Shown here: piece by piece, positions 5,047 through 12,898 of the stretch
How positions within the stretch are numbered: the first letter of the stretch is position 1
Layout of the letters: each line of letters opens with the position of its first letter
NCBI GenBank assembly: GCA_030591405.1
Contig: JAUVBC010000008.1
Coordinates: 1-16,817, forward strand
DNA: 16,817 nucleotides
Direction: 5' to 3'
DNA from: Candidatus Zixiibacteriota bacterium
Lineage (GTDB): Bacteria; Zixibacteria; MSB-5A5; GN15; PGXB01
Made by a program: the position numbers and the translations under genes
Notes under the pieces: model-generated
Databases searched by the model: none
Told to the model about the DNA's origin: nothing
What the model saw: only the letters and a program-made list of their open reading frames with translations

Positions 5047-7209
5047 ATGGTAAAAACGGTCGGTCTTTTTTTATTAGTAATAATTATTTGCTGTTCGTCA
5101 ACAAATGGGCAGGATATGAAAGATATTCTTAAGATAGCACTCGATTCGGTTGGTCTGGAAAGATCAGATATTGGCTATCAACAAAAAGGGTACTGGAATC
5201 GATTTCCGCTCGATATACCGTATCGGTTGACATCGTTTGATGATCTTTTTGCCGAACCGCTGATGTTGTATGATTACAGCAAAACAATGGCCGATGCTGT
5301 CGAAAAATATATGGCTCCGGTTTATCTTGATTCCAATTCAATATCTCTTTATGCTCTGACATATTCGCTCGGTGTAGATCGTAAGCTGGGCGGATTCAGA
5401 TCATATTCGGCCAATCTTATTCCGGTGTCCGATTCAATCAATCCACTTGAAAAGGCATTTGGGAAACTGTTTGGGTCAGCAGGTCGACCGTCAGAATATT
5501 ATACATTTGGTGAGAAGGCCGATTGGCCCGATTATAAGAAAGAGATAACAAATTTTGCCAATGAAATCTCTCCCGAAATAGAATTGATTCTTGCCAAAGC
5601 AGTTAATAATCTGGATGATATAATTTATTGGCAGAAATTGGCTTTTCGCAACTGTAGTGAAGAATCAAAACAGAAAATTTTTAATATTCGTGATCTGGCG
5701 ATAACTCAATCTGATGGCACCGTTTATTATCCTGAAATAGATGATATCGCCGGGGAGATCGATTATGCTTCGCTTCATTATGCGGCCCTCAAAGCAGCGG
5801 CGCTGGCCGAAGAAACTGCAGACTCACTTATTTTCCATGGTACTATTCCGGCCGATTATTATTTTGATTTATCAACACCATCCGGCCGGATTGTTTTTCT
5901 TGGGAAAGATTATCTAAAAAAGAATAAAATCAAATCTTTCGATTGCAATAATACATTGCTCGTAATTGATTTTGGCAATGATGCTGTTTTTACCGGAAAT
6001 TGCGGAGGAACCTCGCCAACCAACCTGGTTTCGATGTTTATTGATCTGGGCGGCGATGATGTTTACAAAGCTGACCGAGATATTTCAACCTGCGGCGCCG
6101 GAGTTATGGGAATAGGGCTTTTATACGATCAGTCCGGAAATGATTTATATGAAACCAAAAACTGTTCGCAAGGTTTTGGTTTTTTCGGGGTCGGGATGCT
6201 TTATGACAAGGTAGGTGACGACAAATATCGTGCTGAGTTATCGGGACAGGGATGCGGATATTTTGGAATAGGTCTTTGTTTCGATGCCGATGGCTCCGAT
6301 AATTATTATATCTTTGGCGATGGTCAGGGATGCGGTGGTGTTGGCGGAGGTATCGGCGTTTTGGCAGATTATACCGGTGATGACTATTATAAAGGCGAAC
6401 CTGATCCAAAAGTTTTTAGTCGCCCTGACTATCATTCCAAATTTAATATCAACGTCAGCAATGTTCAGGGATTTGGCGGTGGCCGGCGCGGTGATGGTAG
6501 CGACGGACATTCCTGGGCCGGTGGTCTCGGTGCAATAATTGATATCTCTGGTAATGACTACTATCTCTCCGGTAACTGGTCGCTGGGGTGCTCTTACTGG
6601 TTTGCCACGGGGATCGCTTATGACTGAACCGGGAATGACCGCTATGAGTCTTGCTATTTTACGCAAGGGTCGGGGGCCCATTTCTGTAATGCCATTTTGA
6701 TCGATGAGGGCGGTGATGATAACCACGAGCTTTACGAAACCGCTGGAGCTGCTTTAGGGTTTGGCTGGGATTTTGCCAATTCATTATTAATAAATATTGG
6801 CGGTAACGATATATATAAAGCAAAAATGATTTCGATGGGACTGGCGCAGATTCGCTCATTTGCATTTCTAATTGATATCGGCGGGGATGATCAGTATCGA
6901 CTCGGAGCCGGAACCGATGGTCTTGGTCAGGCCTCGTATCGCCCCGATTTTGCAAAACCGAGGAAACTTGGGCCATATACATATTATGTCAAGTCGCTTG
7001 GCTGCCTGATCGATATTGGTGGGACCGATCTGTATTTATCTTATGAAGATAATGAAAAATATTTGGAAGAGAGTCATCCGAACGCCAAAAACAATGCCGT
7101 TTGGTTTGCTCCGGCCAAAACCGATAGCACTTATGGGAACAATAATTTTGGAGTTGGAATTGATATTGACAATGGCTATATCCCGGAAATTCAGAAATGG
7201 GAAGATTAG
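5047..7209 (+). pseudogene. Exported GxDxY-repeat protein interrupted by in-frame TGA
   Basis: One 720-codon frame is broken only by TGA at 6625-6627 (codon 527); coding resumes in the same frame with the same repeat to TAG at 7207. The N-terminus (MVKTVGLFLLVIIICC...TNG) is a signal peptide, so the product is exported. Residues about 20-300 are a mostly helical region I do not recognise. From about residue 304 there are some twelve units of 26-28 residues with the core (I/Y)DxxGxDxY followed by a Gly/aromatic stretch such as QGFGFFGVG. This acidic pattern suggests a calcium-binding beta-solenoid, an inference from composition. The stop falls in unit eight at the variable residue after Asp (IAYD-stop-TGNDRY), so it is a point change, not a boundary. 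The 3' part lacks a ribosome site. A nonsense mutation or sequence error is likeliest; if translated, the protein ends at 526 residues. AAGGA lies 6 bp before the ATG. Confidence 0.75.
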
Positions 7210-7226
7210 CGGTTTGATAGAATCAT

Positions 7227-7265
7227 AAAAAAAGACCCCGTCTTAAGACGGGGTCTTTTTATTTG
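7227..7265. terminator. Bidirectional terminator between convergent genes
   Basis: A perfect palindrome, 16 bases each side of the centre at 7244/7245, contains gaccccgtct/agacggggtc arms with A-runs before and T-runs after. It can end transcription from both the GxDxY-repeat gene (+) and the antiporter gene (-). Confidence 0.93.
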
Positions 7266-7281
7266 TCTATGACTTATTAAA

Positions 7282-8658
7282 TCAGGCAGATGCCTTCTTT
7301 TTATCATCTTTAAGCAATGACATTTTCAGCAGCGGCGGGGTTACCAGCGTTGTGACAATTACCATAATTACTACCGCCGAGTAAGTGCCGGAACTAACAA
7401 TGGGCAGATGCTGAAACGGGATAGGCATCTCAAGCACCATTTTGGCGCCAATACCGACAAAGATCAAGCCGACTTCGCCACGGGGAATCATACCGAGACC
7501 GATAGCAATTTTATTAATTGATTTATCAAAAATAGCCAAAGAACAGACCTGCTTGCCGGCAATCGCTGCGATTGTCATCACTCCGGCAAAAGCAAGAATG
7601 CTTGTGTTTCCAAAGGTTGATAGGTCAACCATCATTCCCATTTTGACAAAGAAAATCGGAATTAATAAGACACCTATCGGCGCGATCAGCTCTTCGACCG
7701 AATGCTCGCCGCGGTCAGTGAAATCTTTATATTGAACCTTATCAAGTATCAATCCGGCGGCAAAAGCACCTACTATCGGGGCCAGACCGATTAAACTGGC
7801 CAGATAAGCCATCAGAAAACAGACCAATAAAGCGGTCGAGAGCAATATCCCGGAGACCTTAAATTTACTTCCGAATTTGAAGATTTGGGGCATCATCATA
7901 TTGCCAATAATAATTGATCCGATCACAAACCCGAGCGCCTTGGCAACAATTAGAAAGACATCTAATGAACCAACTCCGGCGCCTCCGGTATTGGCGGCAT
8001 CTATAATACCAACCACAACGGCCAGAATTATCAGGCCCATAATATCATCGATTACAGCCGCGCCCAGAATTATTTTAGCTTCGCGGGTGCGGATTTTCCC
8101 AATATCTTTTAAGACTCTGGCTGTGATGCCGACCGAGGTTGCCGTCATAGTCGCGCCGATAAAAATATGAACATAAATAGATGCCTCGGGAAGGAAGAAG
8201 ATAGCCACTCCCCAACCGAGGAAAAACGGCGCTACAACGCCAAAGGTTGCCACCATAAACGAGGCCACGCCGACTTTCATCATTTCCTTAAGCGATGATT
8301 CCAAACCGACTTCAAAAAGTAAAATAATAACGCCGAGTTCGGCCAGAACATCAAGAGTGAGACTATGCTTAAATGGTTCAAAAATTTCCGGTCCAATCAA
8401 GGCCAGATTGCCTATAAGCATACCGATTATCAATTCGCCCAGAACGGCTGGTTGCTTAAAGCGTTCGAATAAATCACCGCCCAGTTTGGCGGCCAGCAGA
8501 ATAATAATAAGGCCAAGCAACACATCGGCTACTTCATTGCCATGCCCAGCCGCTCCTCCTGTTTCGCCCGCGGTCGCAAAGGCAAAATTATAAAATAAGT
8601 ATCCAAGAGTAACGACAATTCCAACAAAAATTCTTCGGGTCGTTAGAATTCTGGTCAT
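7282..8658 (-). CDS. CPA2-family Na+/H+ antiporter (NapA/Kef-like membrane domain)
   Basis: A 458-residue polytopic inner-membrane protein with about 12-13 hydrophobic segments and no C-terminal TrkA/RCK nucleotide-binding domain, so it resembles NapA-type antiporters more than full Kef channels. Diagnostic motifs are ILLFEVGLE (about 112-120), TATSVGITARVLKDIG (about 172-187) and the paired aspartates in AVIDDIMGLI (D204-D205), which in NapA-type proteins carry the transported ions and suggest electrogenic Na+/H+ exchange. The first 30 residues look like a signal or extra membrane helix. I chose ATG 8658 because AGGAG sits 7 bp upstream; two in-frame ATGs further upstream (to 8712) lack ribosome sites and would overlap the predicted promoter. 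The gene is monocistronic and ends before the shared terminator. Confidence 0.88.
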   Translation of the reverse strand: MTRILTTRRIFVGIVVTLGYLFYNFAFATAGETGGAAGHGNEVADVLLGLIIILLAAKLGGDLFERFKQPAVLGELIIGMLIGNLALIGPEIFEPFKHSLTLDVLAELGVIILLFEVGLESSLKEMMKVGVASFMVATFGVVAPFFLGWGVAIFFLPEASIYVHIFIGATMTATSVGITARVLKDIGKIRTREAKIILGAAVIDDIMGLIILAVVVGIIDAANTGGAGVGSLDVFLIVAKALGFVIGSIIIGNMMMPQIFKFGSKFKVSGILLSTALLVCFLMAYLASLIGLAPIVGAFAAGLILDKVQYKDFTDRGEHSVEELIAPIGVLLIPIFFVKMGMMVDLSTFGNTSILAFAGVMTIAAIAGKQVCSLAIFDKSINKIAIGLGMIPRGEVGLIFVGIGAKMVLEMPIPFQHLPIVSSGTYSAVVIMVIVTTLVTPPLLKMSLLKDDKKKASA

Positions 8659-8702
8659 AAAAAAACTCCTCATTAACAATATAAATATTAATAAGTTCTG
8701 AA

Positions 8703-8729
8703 AGTATAGCACGTTGAGAAATTAAACAA
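8703..8729 (-). promoter_or_regulatory. Candidate promoter of the antiporter gene
   Basis: On the minus strand, TTGTTT (8729-8724) and TATACT (8708-8703) are 15 bp apart (CTTGTT gives 16). The -10 is one base from consensus; the -35 is weak. Transcription would begin near 8696, about 38 nt before the start codon. The -35 lies inside the palindrome at 8721-8738. Confidence 0.4.
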
Positions 8730-8738
8730 GTGTTTAAT
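8721..8738. promoter_or_regulatory. Operator-like palindrome attaaaca-ag-tgtttaat
   Basis: Perfect 8-bp arms around a 2-bp centre, overlapping the -35 of the proposed antiporter promoter. The size and symmetry fit a site for a dimeric helix-turn-helix repressor, for example of the TetR type. No regulator gene lies nearby. Functional assignment is inference. Confidence 0.4.
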
Positions 8739-8833
8739 GGAATTCATTAAATATTATGCCACCCCTTATTAGATATTCAACCAGAAACTGCTTGCCTAAC
8801 CGTCCGGTACGCGGTATTATTCCGGTCTTAACT

Positions 8834-8861
8834 TTGAATCAAATTTAGGAACGAACATATT
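8834..8861 (+). promoter_or_regulatory. Possible promoter of the PpiC-SurA operon
   Basis: TTGAAT (8834-8839) and CATATT (8856-8861) are 16 bp apart, predicting transcription from about 8868 and a leader of about 45 nt. Weak motif match; a start further upstream is also possible. Confidence 0.3.
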
Positions 8862-8912
8862 GTCCGCAGGTATAAGCATAAATAGTAAATGGATAAAAAA
8901 GGAAGTATAAGT

Positions 8913-10640
8913 ATGAAGCAGATGCAAAAGAATATTATTTTTCTGGCCTTTATGACCGCTTTAGCCGATACAGGATCACTTTTTATTGGATGCGGCGGCG
9001 ATGATAATAACCTGATTCTGGCCGAAGTCGGTCAGGACAAAATAAATGCGGTTCTTCTCAATGAGATATTTGATCGGCAGACTCAGCCTTTTGATTCTTT
9101 TGAAGACGAGCTTGCTTTTAGACAGTCAATTCTTGATAGCCTGATAGTTCAACAGTTATTGATTCAGGAGGCATACCGATTGGGACTTGATGCCTCTGAA
9201 GAGGTTAATCGACTGGTGTTGAACAATAAGAATGAATTTTTGCTTGATGTTCTTTACTTAAGAGAAATTGAGGATCAGATTACGGTCGACGAAAAAGAGG
9301 TTCGAGCGCTTTATGATAGTCTTGAATACAAAGTGAAGTCATCACATATTTTGTTTGAAGATGAAGAAACGGCGTTAATAATATTTGACAGTCTGAACAG
9401 CGGCGCCGATTTTGGCGAGATGGCCATTAATCATTCTATTGATCCATCGGTTAAACAAAACCGGGGAGAGCTTGATTATGCTGTTTGGGGTCAGTTGGTT
9501 ATGCCATTTTCGGAAGCGATATTTAATTTAGCTCCCGGAGAAATCTCCAAGCCGTTTAAAACCAATTTTGGCTGGCATATTGCCAGAGTCGAAGATCGAA
9601 TTCCCAATGATGAAAGAAAAAGCTTTGAATTGATGCAGGAAGCTATAGAAGAATCGGTCAAAAACAATTATCGTGGACAATTAATGGATTCGTTTTTAAC
9701 GGTAATTGAGAAAAAATCGCCAATTACTATTGAAAAAGCGACGATTGAATATATAATTCATAAGCGAAACAATCTTTATCCCCAACAACTTCTTGAATCA
9801 ATGCCAAAAAATGATTTTGATTTAAGGCAGCTTGATCGCCATGAAAAAGAGTTGATTCTGGCAACCTGGGAAGGTGGACAGATGACTTTGGGACAGTACT
9901 TGACCATGCTTAAACAGCAAAGAGCCGAAGTCAGACCGGACCTTGATGATTATGAAAAAATGGAAAAATTTATTTTCCACCAAAATGTTATGGATCTGTT
10001 GTCGGCCGAGGCAAGGCGAAAAGGTATTGAGGATGATCCTGAATACAAACGGAAAATAAAAAGGTTTAGAGAATTAACCATGGCTGTCATAGTCGAAAAT
10101 GATTCTATCCCGATTATTAATCCGGTAACTGATGAAGAATTGAAACAGTATTATGATGATAATATTGAATTATTTGAAATACCGGCCAAAATTCACATTT
10201 ACGAAATACTGCTTTCCTCTGAACAAGAAGCGATAAAATACAAAAATGAAATAAAATCTCTGACAAAATTTAAAAAAGTTGCCAGCAAAGTCACTGAACG
10301 GCCCAACTACAGGGAACGAGAAGGTGATATGAATTATATTGAGCAGCGAACCAACCAGTTAGTATATGATGCTGCCGATCAGGTTTCGGTCGGGCAAATT
10401 GCCGGACCGATTAGAAGAAATGATAAGTTCGCAATTGTTTATGTTGCTGATAAAAAGCCGGCCGAAATTCAGGAGTATCAGCAGGCCAGGCAATCAATCC
10501 AGGCGAATATGGGAGAGGAAAGAAAACAGGAATCTTTGGCCAGATGGGTTGAGGAAAAGAAACAAGAGACGACAATTAAAATTTATGAAAATAATTTGAG
10601 ACCCGGAATAAATAAGGCAAAATATGAGCAGACAAATTAG
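8913..10640 (+). CDS. PpiC/SurA-type peptidyl-prolyl isomerase lipoprotein
   Basis: A 575-residue envelope protein. The hydrophobic N-terminus ends in FIGC, so Cys27 is the predicted lipidated residue; Phe at -3 makes the lipobox slightly unusual. A SurA-like helical region (about 35-140) precedes a parvulin domain at about 143-228 (SSHILFEDEE ... NRGELDYAVWG ... GWHIARVED). After a helical linker a second, much more divergent parvulin-like domain spans about 425-510 (IHIYEILLSSEQEA ... VGQIAGPIRRNDKFAIVYV). By family, it should bind and isomerise Xaa-Pro bonds in unfolded outer-membrane or secreted proteins. I chose ATG 8913 because AGGAAG lies 7 bp upstream; ATG 8889 has no good site. Its end overlaps surA by 17 bp, so the two are almost surely co-transcribed. 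Confidence 0.88.
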   Translation: MKQMQKNIIFLAFMTALADTGSLFIGCGGDDNNLILAEVGQDKINAVLLNEIFDRQTQPFDSFEDELAFRQSILDSLIVQQLLIQEAYRLGLDASEEVNRLVLNNKNEFLLDVLYLREIEDQITVDEKEVRALYDSLEYKVKSSHILFEDEETALIIFDSLNSGADFGEMAINHSIDPSVKQNRGELDYAVWGQLVMPFSEAIFNLAPGEISKPFKTNFGWHIARVEDRIPNDERKSFELMQEAIEESVKNNYRGQLMDSFLTVIEKKSPITIEKATIEYIIHKRNNLYPQQLLESMPKNDFDLRQLDRHEKELILATWEGGQMTLGQYLTMLKQQRAEVRPDLDDYEKMEKFIFHQNVMDLLSAEARRKGIEDDPEYKRKIKRFRELTMAVIVENDSIPIINPVTDEELKQYYDDNIELFEIPAKIHIYEILLSSEQEAIKYKNEIKSLTKFKKVASKVTERPNYREREGDMNYIEQRTNQLVYDAADQVSVGQIAGPIRRNDKFAIVYVADKKPAEIQEYQQARQSIQANMGEERKQESLARWVEEKKQETTIKIYENNLRPGINKAKYEQTN

Positions 10641-11958
10641 TTCTAACAGTATCTTCCATTCTATTTCGGCGGGACTTGTATTCATATTTGTAGTATTAAT
10701 ACTGCTGGGTATCAATAATAATGCTGATGCCGGTGAACCGATCGAGAAGATTGTTGCAATTGTTGGCAATGACCCGATTCTTGCATCGGAGTTGGCTGCT
10801 CAGATACAGTTGATGGCTATTCAGAGAGGAATCCGGCCAAAAAATGAATCTGAGTTGGCTGAATTTCAAATTCAGATCCTTAATGACCTGATTTCCGAAC
10901 GATTGATGCTGACCGAGGCCCGCAAGGATACTTTGATCTCCGTTACCAATGAACAAATTGAAGCGGGTGTCGAGGATCATATTAACAATTTAATTCAGCA
11001 GTTTCCCTCTAATCAGGTTTTTCTGGAAGAGTTATCTAAAGAAGGAATGACCCTTCGTGCTTTCAAAAAGAAACTTCGCCCCGAAATAGAAAATCAACTT
11101 CTCAAACAGCAATTGATAAGCAAAAAATTATCAAATATTGCCATCTCGAATAAACAGGTTCATGATTTTTATGAGATATACAATGACTCGATTGCCGATC
11201 AACCGGAGGCGGTCCGACTGTCGCATATATTGATAACCTTTCAACCGTCAGGCAGAACCGAAGATTCGATTCGGCAGATCGCCGAGGGGGTCAGGAAAAA
11301 TACTGCCGGTGGAGCAGATTTTACCACCATGGCGATTACTAACTCTGATGGTCCGGGTGCTATGACCGGTGGCGATTTAGGATTTTTGTCCAAAGATGAC
11401 GTCGTCCCTGAGTTTGGGCGGGTTGCATTTAATCTTGAACCGGGTGAGATCTCGGGTGTGGTCAGGACCGTGTATGGTTTTCATATAATTAAATGTGAGG
11501 AGAAAAGGGGCGATAAGTCACATCTCCGTCAAATAATGTTTGAAGTCACTCCGACCGCATTTGATTCGTCGCTCAGTTATAATCTGGTAGATTCACTTCT
11601 AGCCGAGATAAAAAACGGGGCTGACTTCAGGGAAATTGCCAAGGTTTTATCGGCTGATGATGAATCCCGAGCGCAGGGCGGTGAGTTAGGTTGGTTTGCT
11701 ATCTCTAATTTACCAGCCGAATTTGCCAAAAGTGCGGCGAAGTTACAAAACCCCGGTGATCTCGATGGTCCGGTGATGTCAGAGTATGGTCTGCATATAT
11801 TGAAATTATTAGATCGTCAGGAAGCGCGTGAGGTGACCCTCGACGAAGATTTTGACCGAATCAAGGAGATGGCACGTCAGGAGAAAACCGGCGAGTTTGT
11901 TGACAACTGGCTCGAAGAGCTTAAAGAAAAAGTGTATGTCGAGATTCGTCCTTTATAA
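10624..11958 (+). CDS. surA: SurA-like periplasmic chaperone with two parvulin domains
   Basis: A 444-residue protein with a signal peptide (hydrophobic core GLVFIFVVLILLG, cleavage near NADAG), a SurA N-terminal chaperone region (about 38-190, starting EKIVAIVGNDPILASEL) and two parvulin domains: about 197-293 (LSHILITF ... GGDLGFLSKDD ... YGFHIIK) and about 300-397 (HLRQIMFEV ... GGELGWFAISN ... YGLHILK). This is the classic SurA architecture, slightly longer than E. coli SurA. SurA escorts unfolded outer-membrane beta-barrel proteins across the periplasm to the BAM complex. The start codon lies within the 3' end of the PpiC lipoprotein gene, with AAGG 6 bp upstream, indicating coupled translation. 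Confidence 0.92.
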   Translation: MSRQISSNSIFHSISAGLVFIFVVLILLGINNNADAGEPIEKIVAIVGNDPILASELAAQIQLMAIQRGIRPKNESELAEFQIQILNDLISERLMLTEARKDTLISVTNEQIEAGVEDHINNLIQQFPSNQVFLEELSKEGMTLRAFKKKLRPEIENQLLKQQLISKKLSNIAISNKQVHDFYEIYNDSIADQPEAVRLSHILITFQPSGRTEDSIRQIAEGVRKNTAGGADFTTMAITNSDGPGAMTGGDLGFLSKDDVVPEFGRVAFNLEPGEISGVVRTVYGFHIIKCEEKRGDKSHLRQIMFEVTPTAFDSSLSYNLVDSLLAEIKNGADFREIAKVLSADDESRAQGGELGWFAISNLPAEFAKSAAKLQNPGDLDGPVMSEYGLHILKLLDRQEAREVTLDEDFDRIKEMARQEKTGEFVDNWLEELKEKVYVEIRPL

Positions 11959-11974
11959 GTAGGTTATAATTTTT

Positions 11975-12217
11975 ATGCGGCTTGATTTATATCTGTCAAA
12001 AGTAGGTTTATTAAAAAGAAGAGCGCTGGCCAAAGAATTGACCACCTGTGGACTGGTGGAGATCAATGGGAAAACGTCAAAAGCGGCCTATGAGATTAAA
12101 ATAAGCGATATTATAAAAATCGGCGGAAAACGGATGATAATTGCCGAAGTGCTTGATATTCCAACAGGTAATGTAAAAAAAGAGGATCGCGAAAAATATT
12201 TTAAGCTGTTAAATTAG
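11975..12217 (+). CDS. Small S4-domain RNA-binding protein, RqcP/Hsp15 type
   Basis: An 80-residue protein that is almost entirely an S4 RNA-binding domain: MRLDLYLSKVGLLKRRALAKEL, then the GLVEINGKTSK turn and the ISDIIKIGGKRMII strand pair. It matches the RqcP (YabO) and Hsp15 (HslR) family, which bind stalled 50S-nascent-chain complexes; RqcP supports RqcH-directed alanine tailing. The short length, lacking the basic C-terminal extension of Hsp15, favours the RqcP type. It starts 16 bp after surA with only a weak AGG site about 11 bp upstream, so translation may depend on coupling to surA. Confidence 0.85.
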   Translation: MRLDLYLSKVGLLKRRALAKELTTCGLVEINGKTSKAAYEIKISDIIKIGGKRMIIAEVLDIPTGNVKKEDREKYFKLLN

Positions 12218-12240
12218 TTATTTTGATATAATTGAAAAGT

Positions 12241-12291
12241 TTCTCTCTTGATTTTTTGACTTTTAAAGCCGTATATTCGTCAAAGAGAGAA
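12241..12291. promoter_or_regulatory. Candidate promoter and inverted repeat before the STAS gene
   Basis: TTGATT (12248-12253) and TATATT (12272-12277), 18 bp apart, form a plausible sigma70-type promoter with transcription from about 12284. The same stretch is bracketed by perfect 9-bp arms ttctctctt (12241-12249) and aagagagaa (12283-12291). Alternatively, ttctctc plus tttgac (12255-12260) pairs with gtcaaagagagaa as a 13-bp stem with a one-sided bulge. The arms flank the promoter, as an operator for a dimer would, but no regulator is known. Confidence 0.4.
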
Positions 12292-12337
12292 GTATAAATA
12301 GTAAAAAAATTAACACTAATATAAATCGGAGTAAAAG

Positions 12338-12676
12338 ATGAAGATTTCCGATACCGTAAAAGATGATAAAGTCATCATTGCCCTTGAGGGCAAAGTGATG
12401 GGCGGCCCGGATGCAACCACCTTTCATGGTAAACTGCATGAGTTTATCGAAGGCGGAACGAAAAAAGTCGTGATCGACCTGAGGAAAGTGGAATGGATGA
12501 GTTCGGTTGGACTTGGTATGCTTATCTCAGCGATGACTGCTATGAAAAATGCCGAAGGTGAACTGAAGCTGGCCAATGTCACCCAGTCGATTGAATCGCT
12601 TCTGACGATTACCAGATTGATAACTATTTTCAAGGCGTACGATTCGGTCGATGAGGCTCTCGCAGCATTTGAGTAA
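12338..12676 (+). CDS. STAS-domain anti-sigma-factor antagonist
   Basis: A 112-residue single-domain protein of the SpoIIAA/RsbV type. In that family the unphosphorylated antagonist binds a switch-kinase anti-sigma factor and frees its partner, and a serine phosphorylation turns it off. The conserved block is VVIDLRKVEWMSSVGLGML; Ser56 aligns with the phosphorylated Ser58 of SpoIIAA, while the preceding Asp is replaced by Ser55 and the following Ser by Val57. The glycine-rich turn (GKVMGGPDATTF) and a C-terminal helix (SVDEALAAFE) complete the fold. CGGAG lies 8 bp upstream. No cognate kinase, phosphatase or sigma factor lies in the window, and it is a single-gene unit with its own terminator. 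Confidence 0.9.
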   Translation: MKISDTVKDDKVIIALEGKVMGGPDATTFHGKLHEFIEGGTKKVVIDLRKVEWMSSVGLGMLISAMTAMKNAEGELKLANVTQSIESLLTITRLITIFKAYDSVDEALAAFE

Positions 12677-12700
12677 TCTGAGATATCATTAATTTTAAAG

Positions 12701-12727
12701 GCAGGTGTTTTTGCACCTGCTTTTTTT
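12701..12727 (+). terminator. Rho-independent terminator of the STAS gene
   Basis: gcaggtg (12701-12707) and cacctgc (12714-12720) form a 7-bp stem with a 6-nt loop, followed by seven T residues. The preceding A-rich bases can extend the stem. It lies 25 bp after the stop codon. Confidence 0.92.
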
Positions 12728-12739
12728 ATATACTATGTG

Positions 12740-12775
12740 CGCGGCAGACAGCCAGAAAAATCCTCGTCTGCCGCG
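12740..12775. repeat. GC-rich hairpin, cgcggcagac...gtctgccgcg
   Basis: Perfect 10-bp arms (12740-12749 and 12766-12775) enclose a 16-nt loop. No T-run follows, and the terminator just upstream already serves the STAS gene. It is the first of three hairpins packed into 150 bp and looks like a dispersed palindromic element. Confidence 0.55.
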
Positions 12776-12778
12776 TAA

Positions 12779-12846
12779 ACGTCATTCCCACAGTTCTTTT
12801 ACGTCATTCCCGCGAAAGTGTTAGATGCGCCGAGGTATGCGGGAAT
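12779..12846. repeat. GTCATTCCCGCG...GCGGGAAT-type dispersed repeat
   Basis: acgtcattccc occurs twice (12779-12789, 12801-12811), 22 bp apart. The second runs into attcccgcgaaag and pairs through attcccgc (12806-12813) with gcgggaat (12839-12846). The shape 'gtcattcccgcgaaag ... gcgggaatcca' is a form seen as an intergenic repeat in many bacteria; here the loop appears expanded to 25 nt. Recognition is from memory of the motif, not a search. Confidence 0.55.
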
Positions 12847-12864
12847 CCATGCTTTATTTTCCTG

Positions 12865-12890
12865 CCCGGTTAATCCACAGATTGACCGGG
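12865..12890. repeat. Hairpin cccggttaat...attgaccggg near the protease stop codon
   Basis: Ten-base arms (12865-12874, 12881-12890) with one mismatch and a 6-nt loop lie 8 bp beyond the stop codon of the minus-strand protease gene. There is no T-tract on that strand, so it may stabilise the mRNA end or be a weak terminator; it may equally be part of the repeat cluster. Confidence 0.45.
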
Positions 12891-12898
12891 ATAATAAG

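Noticed and set aside
6625..6690. TGA as selenocysteine codon
   Set aside because: The position is not conserved in the repeat, no redox motif surrounds it, and the pairing downstream (gacc/ggtc, ttgc/gcaa) leaves a large asymmetric loop unlike a bacterial SECIS element.
5047..7209. Alternative genetic code reading TGA as sense
   Set aside because: Other genes in the window contain no in-frame TGA, and the 206-residue and antiporter genes end at TGA at sensible places.
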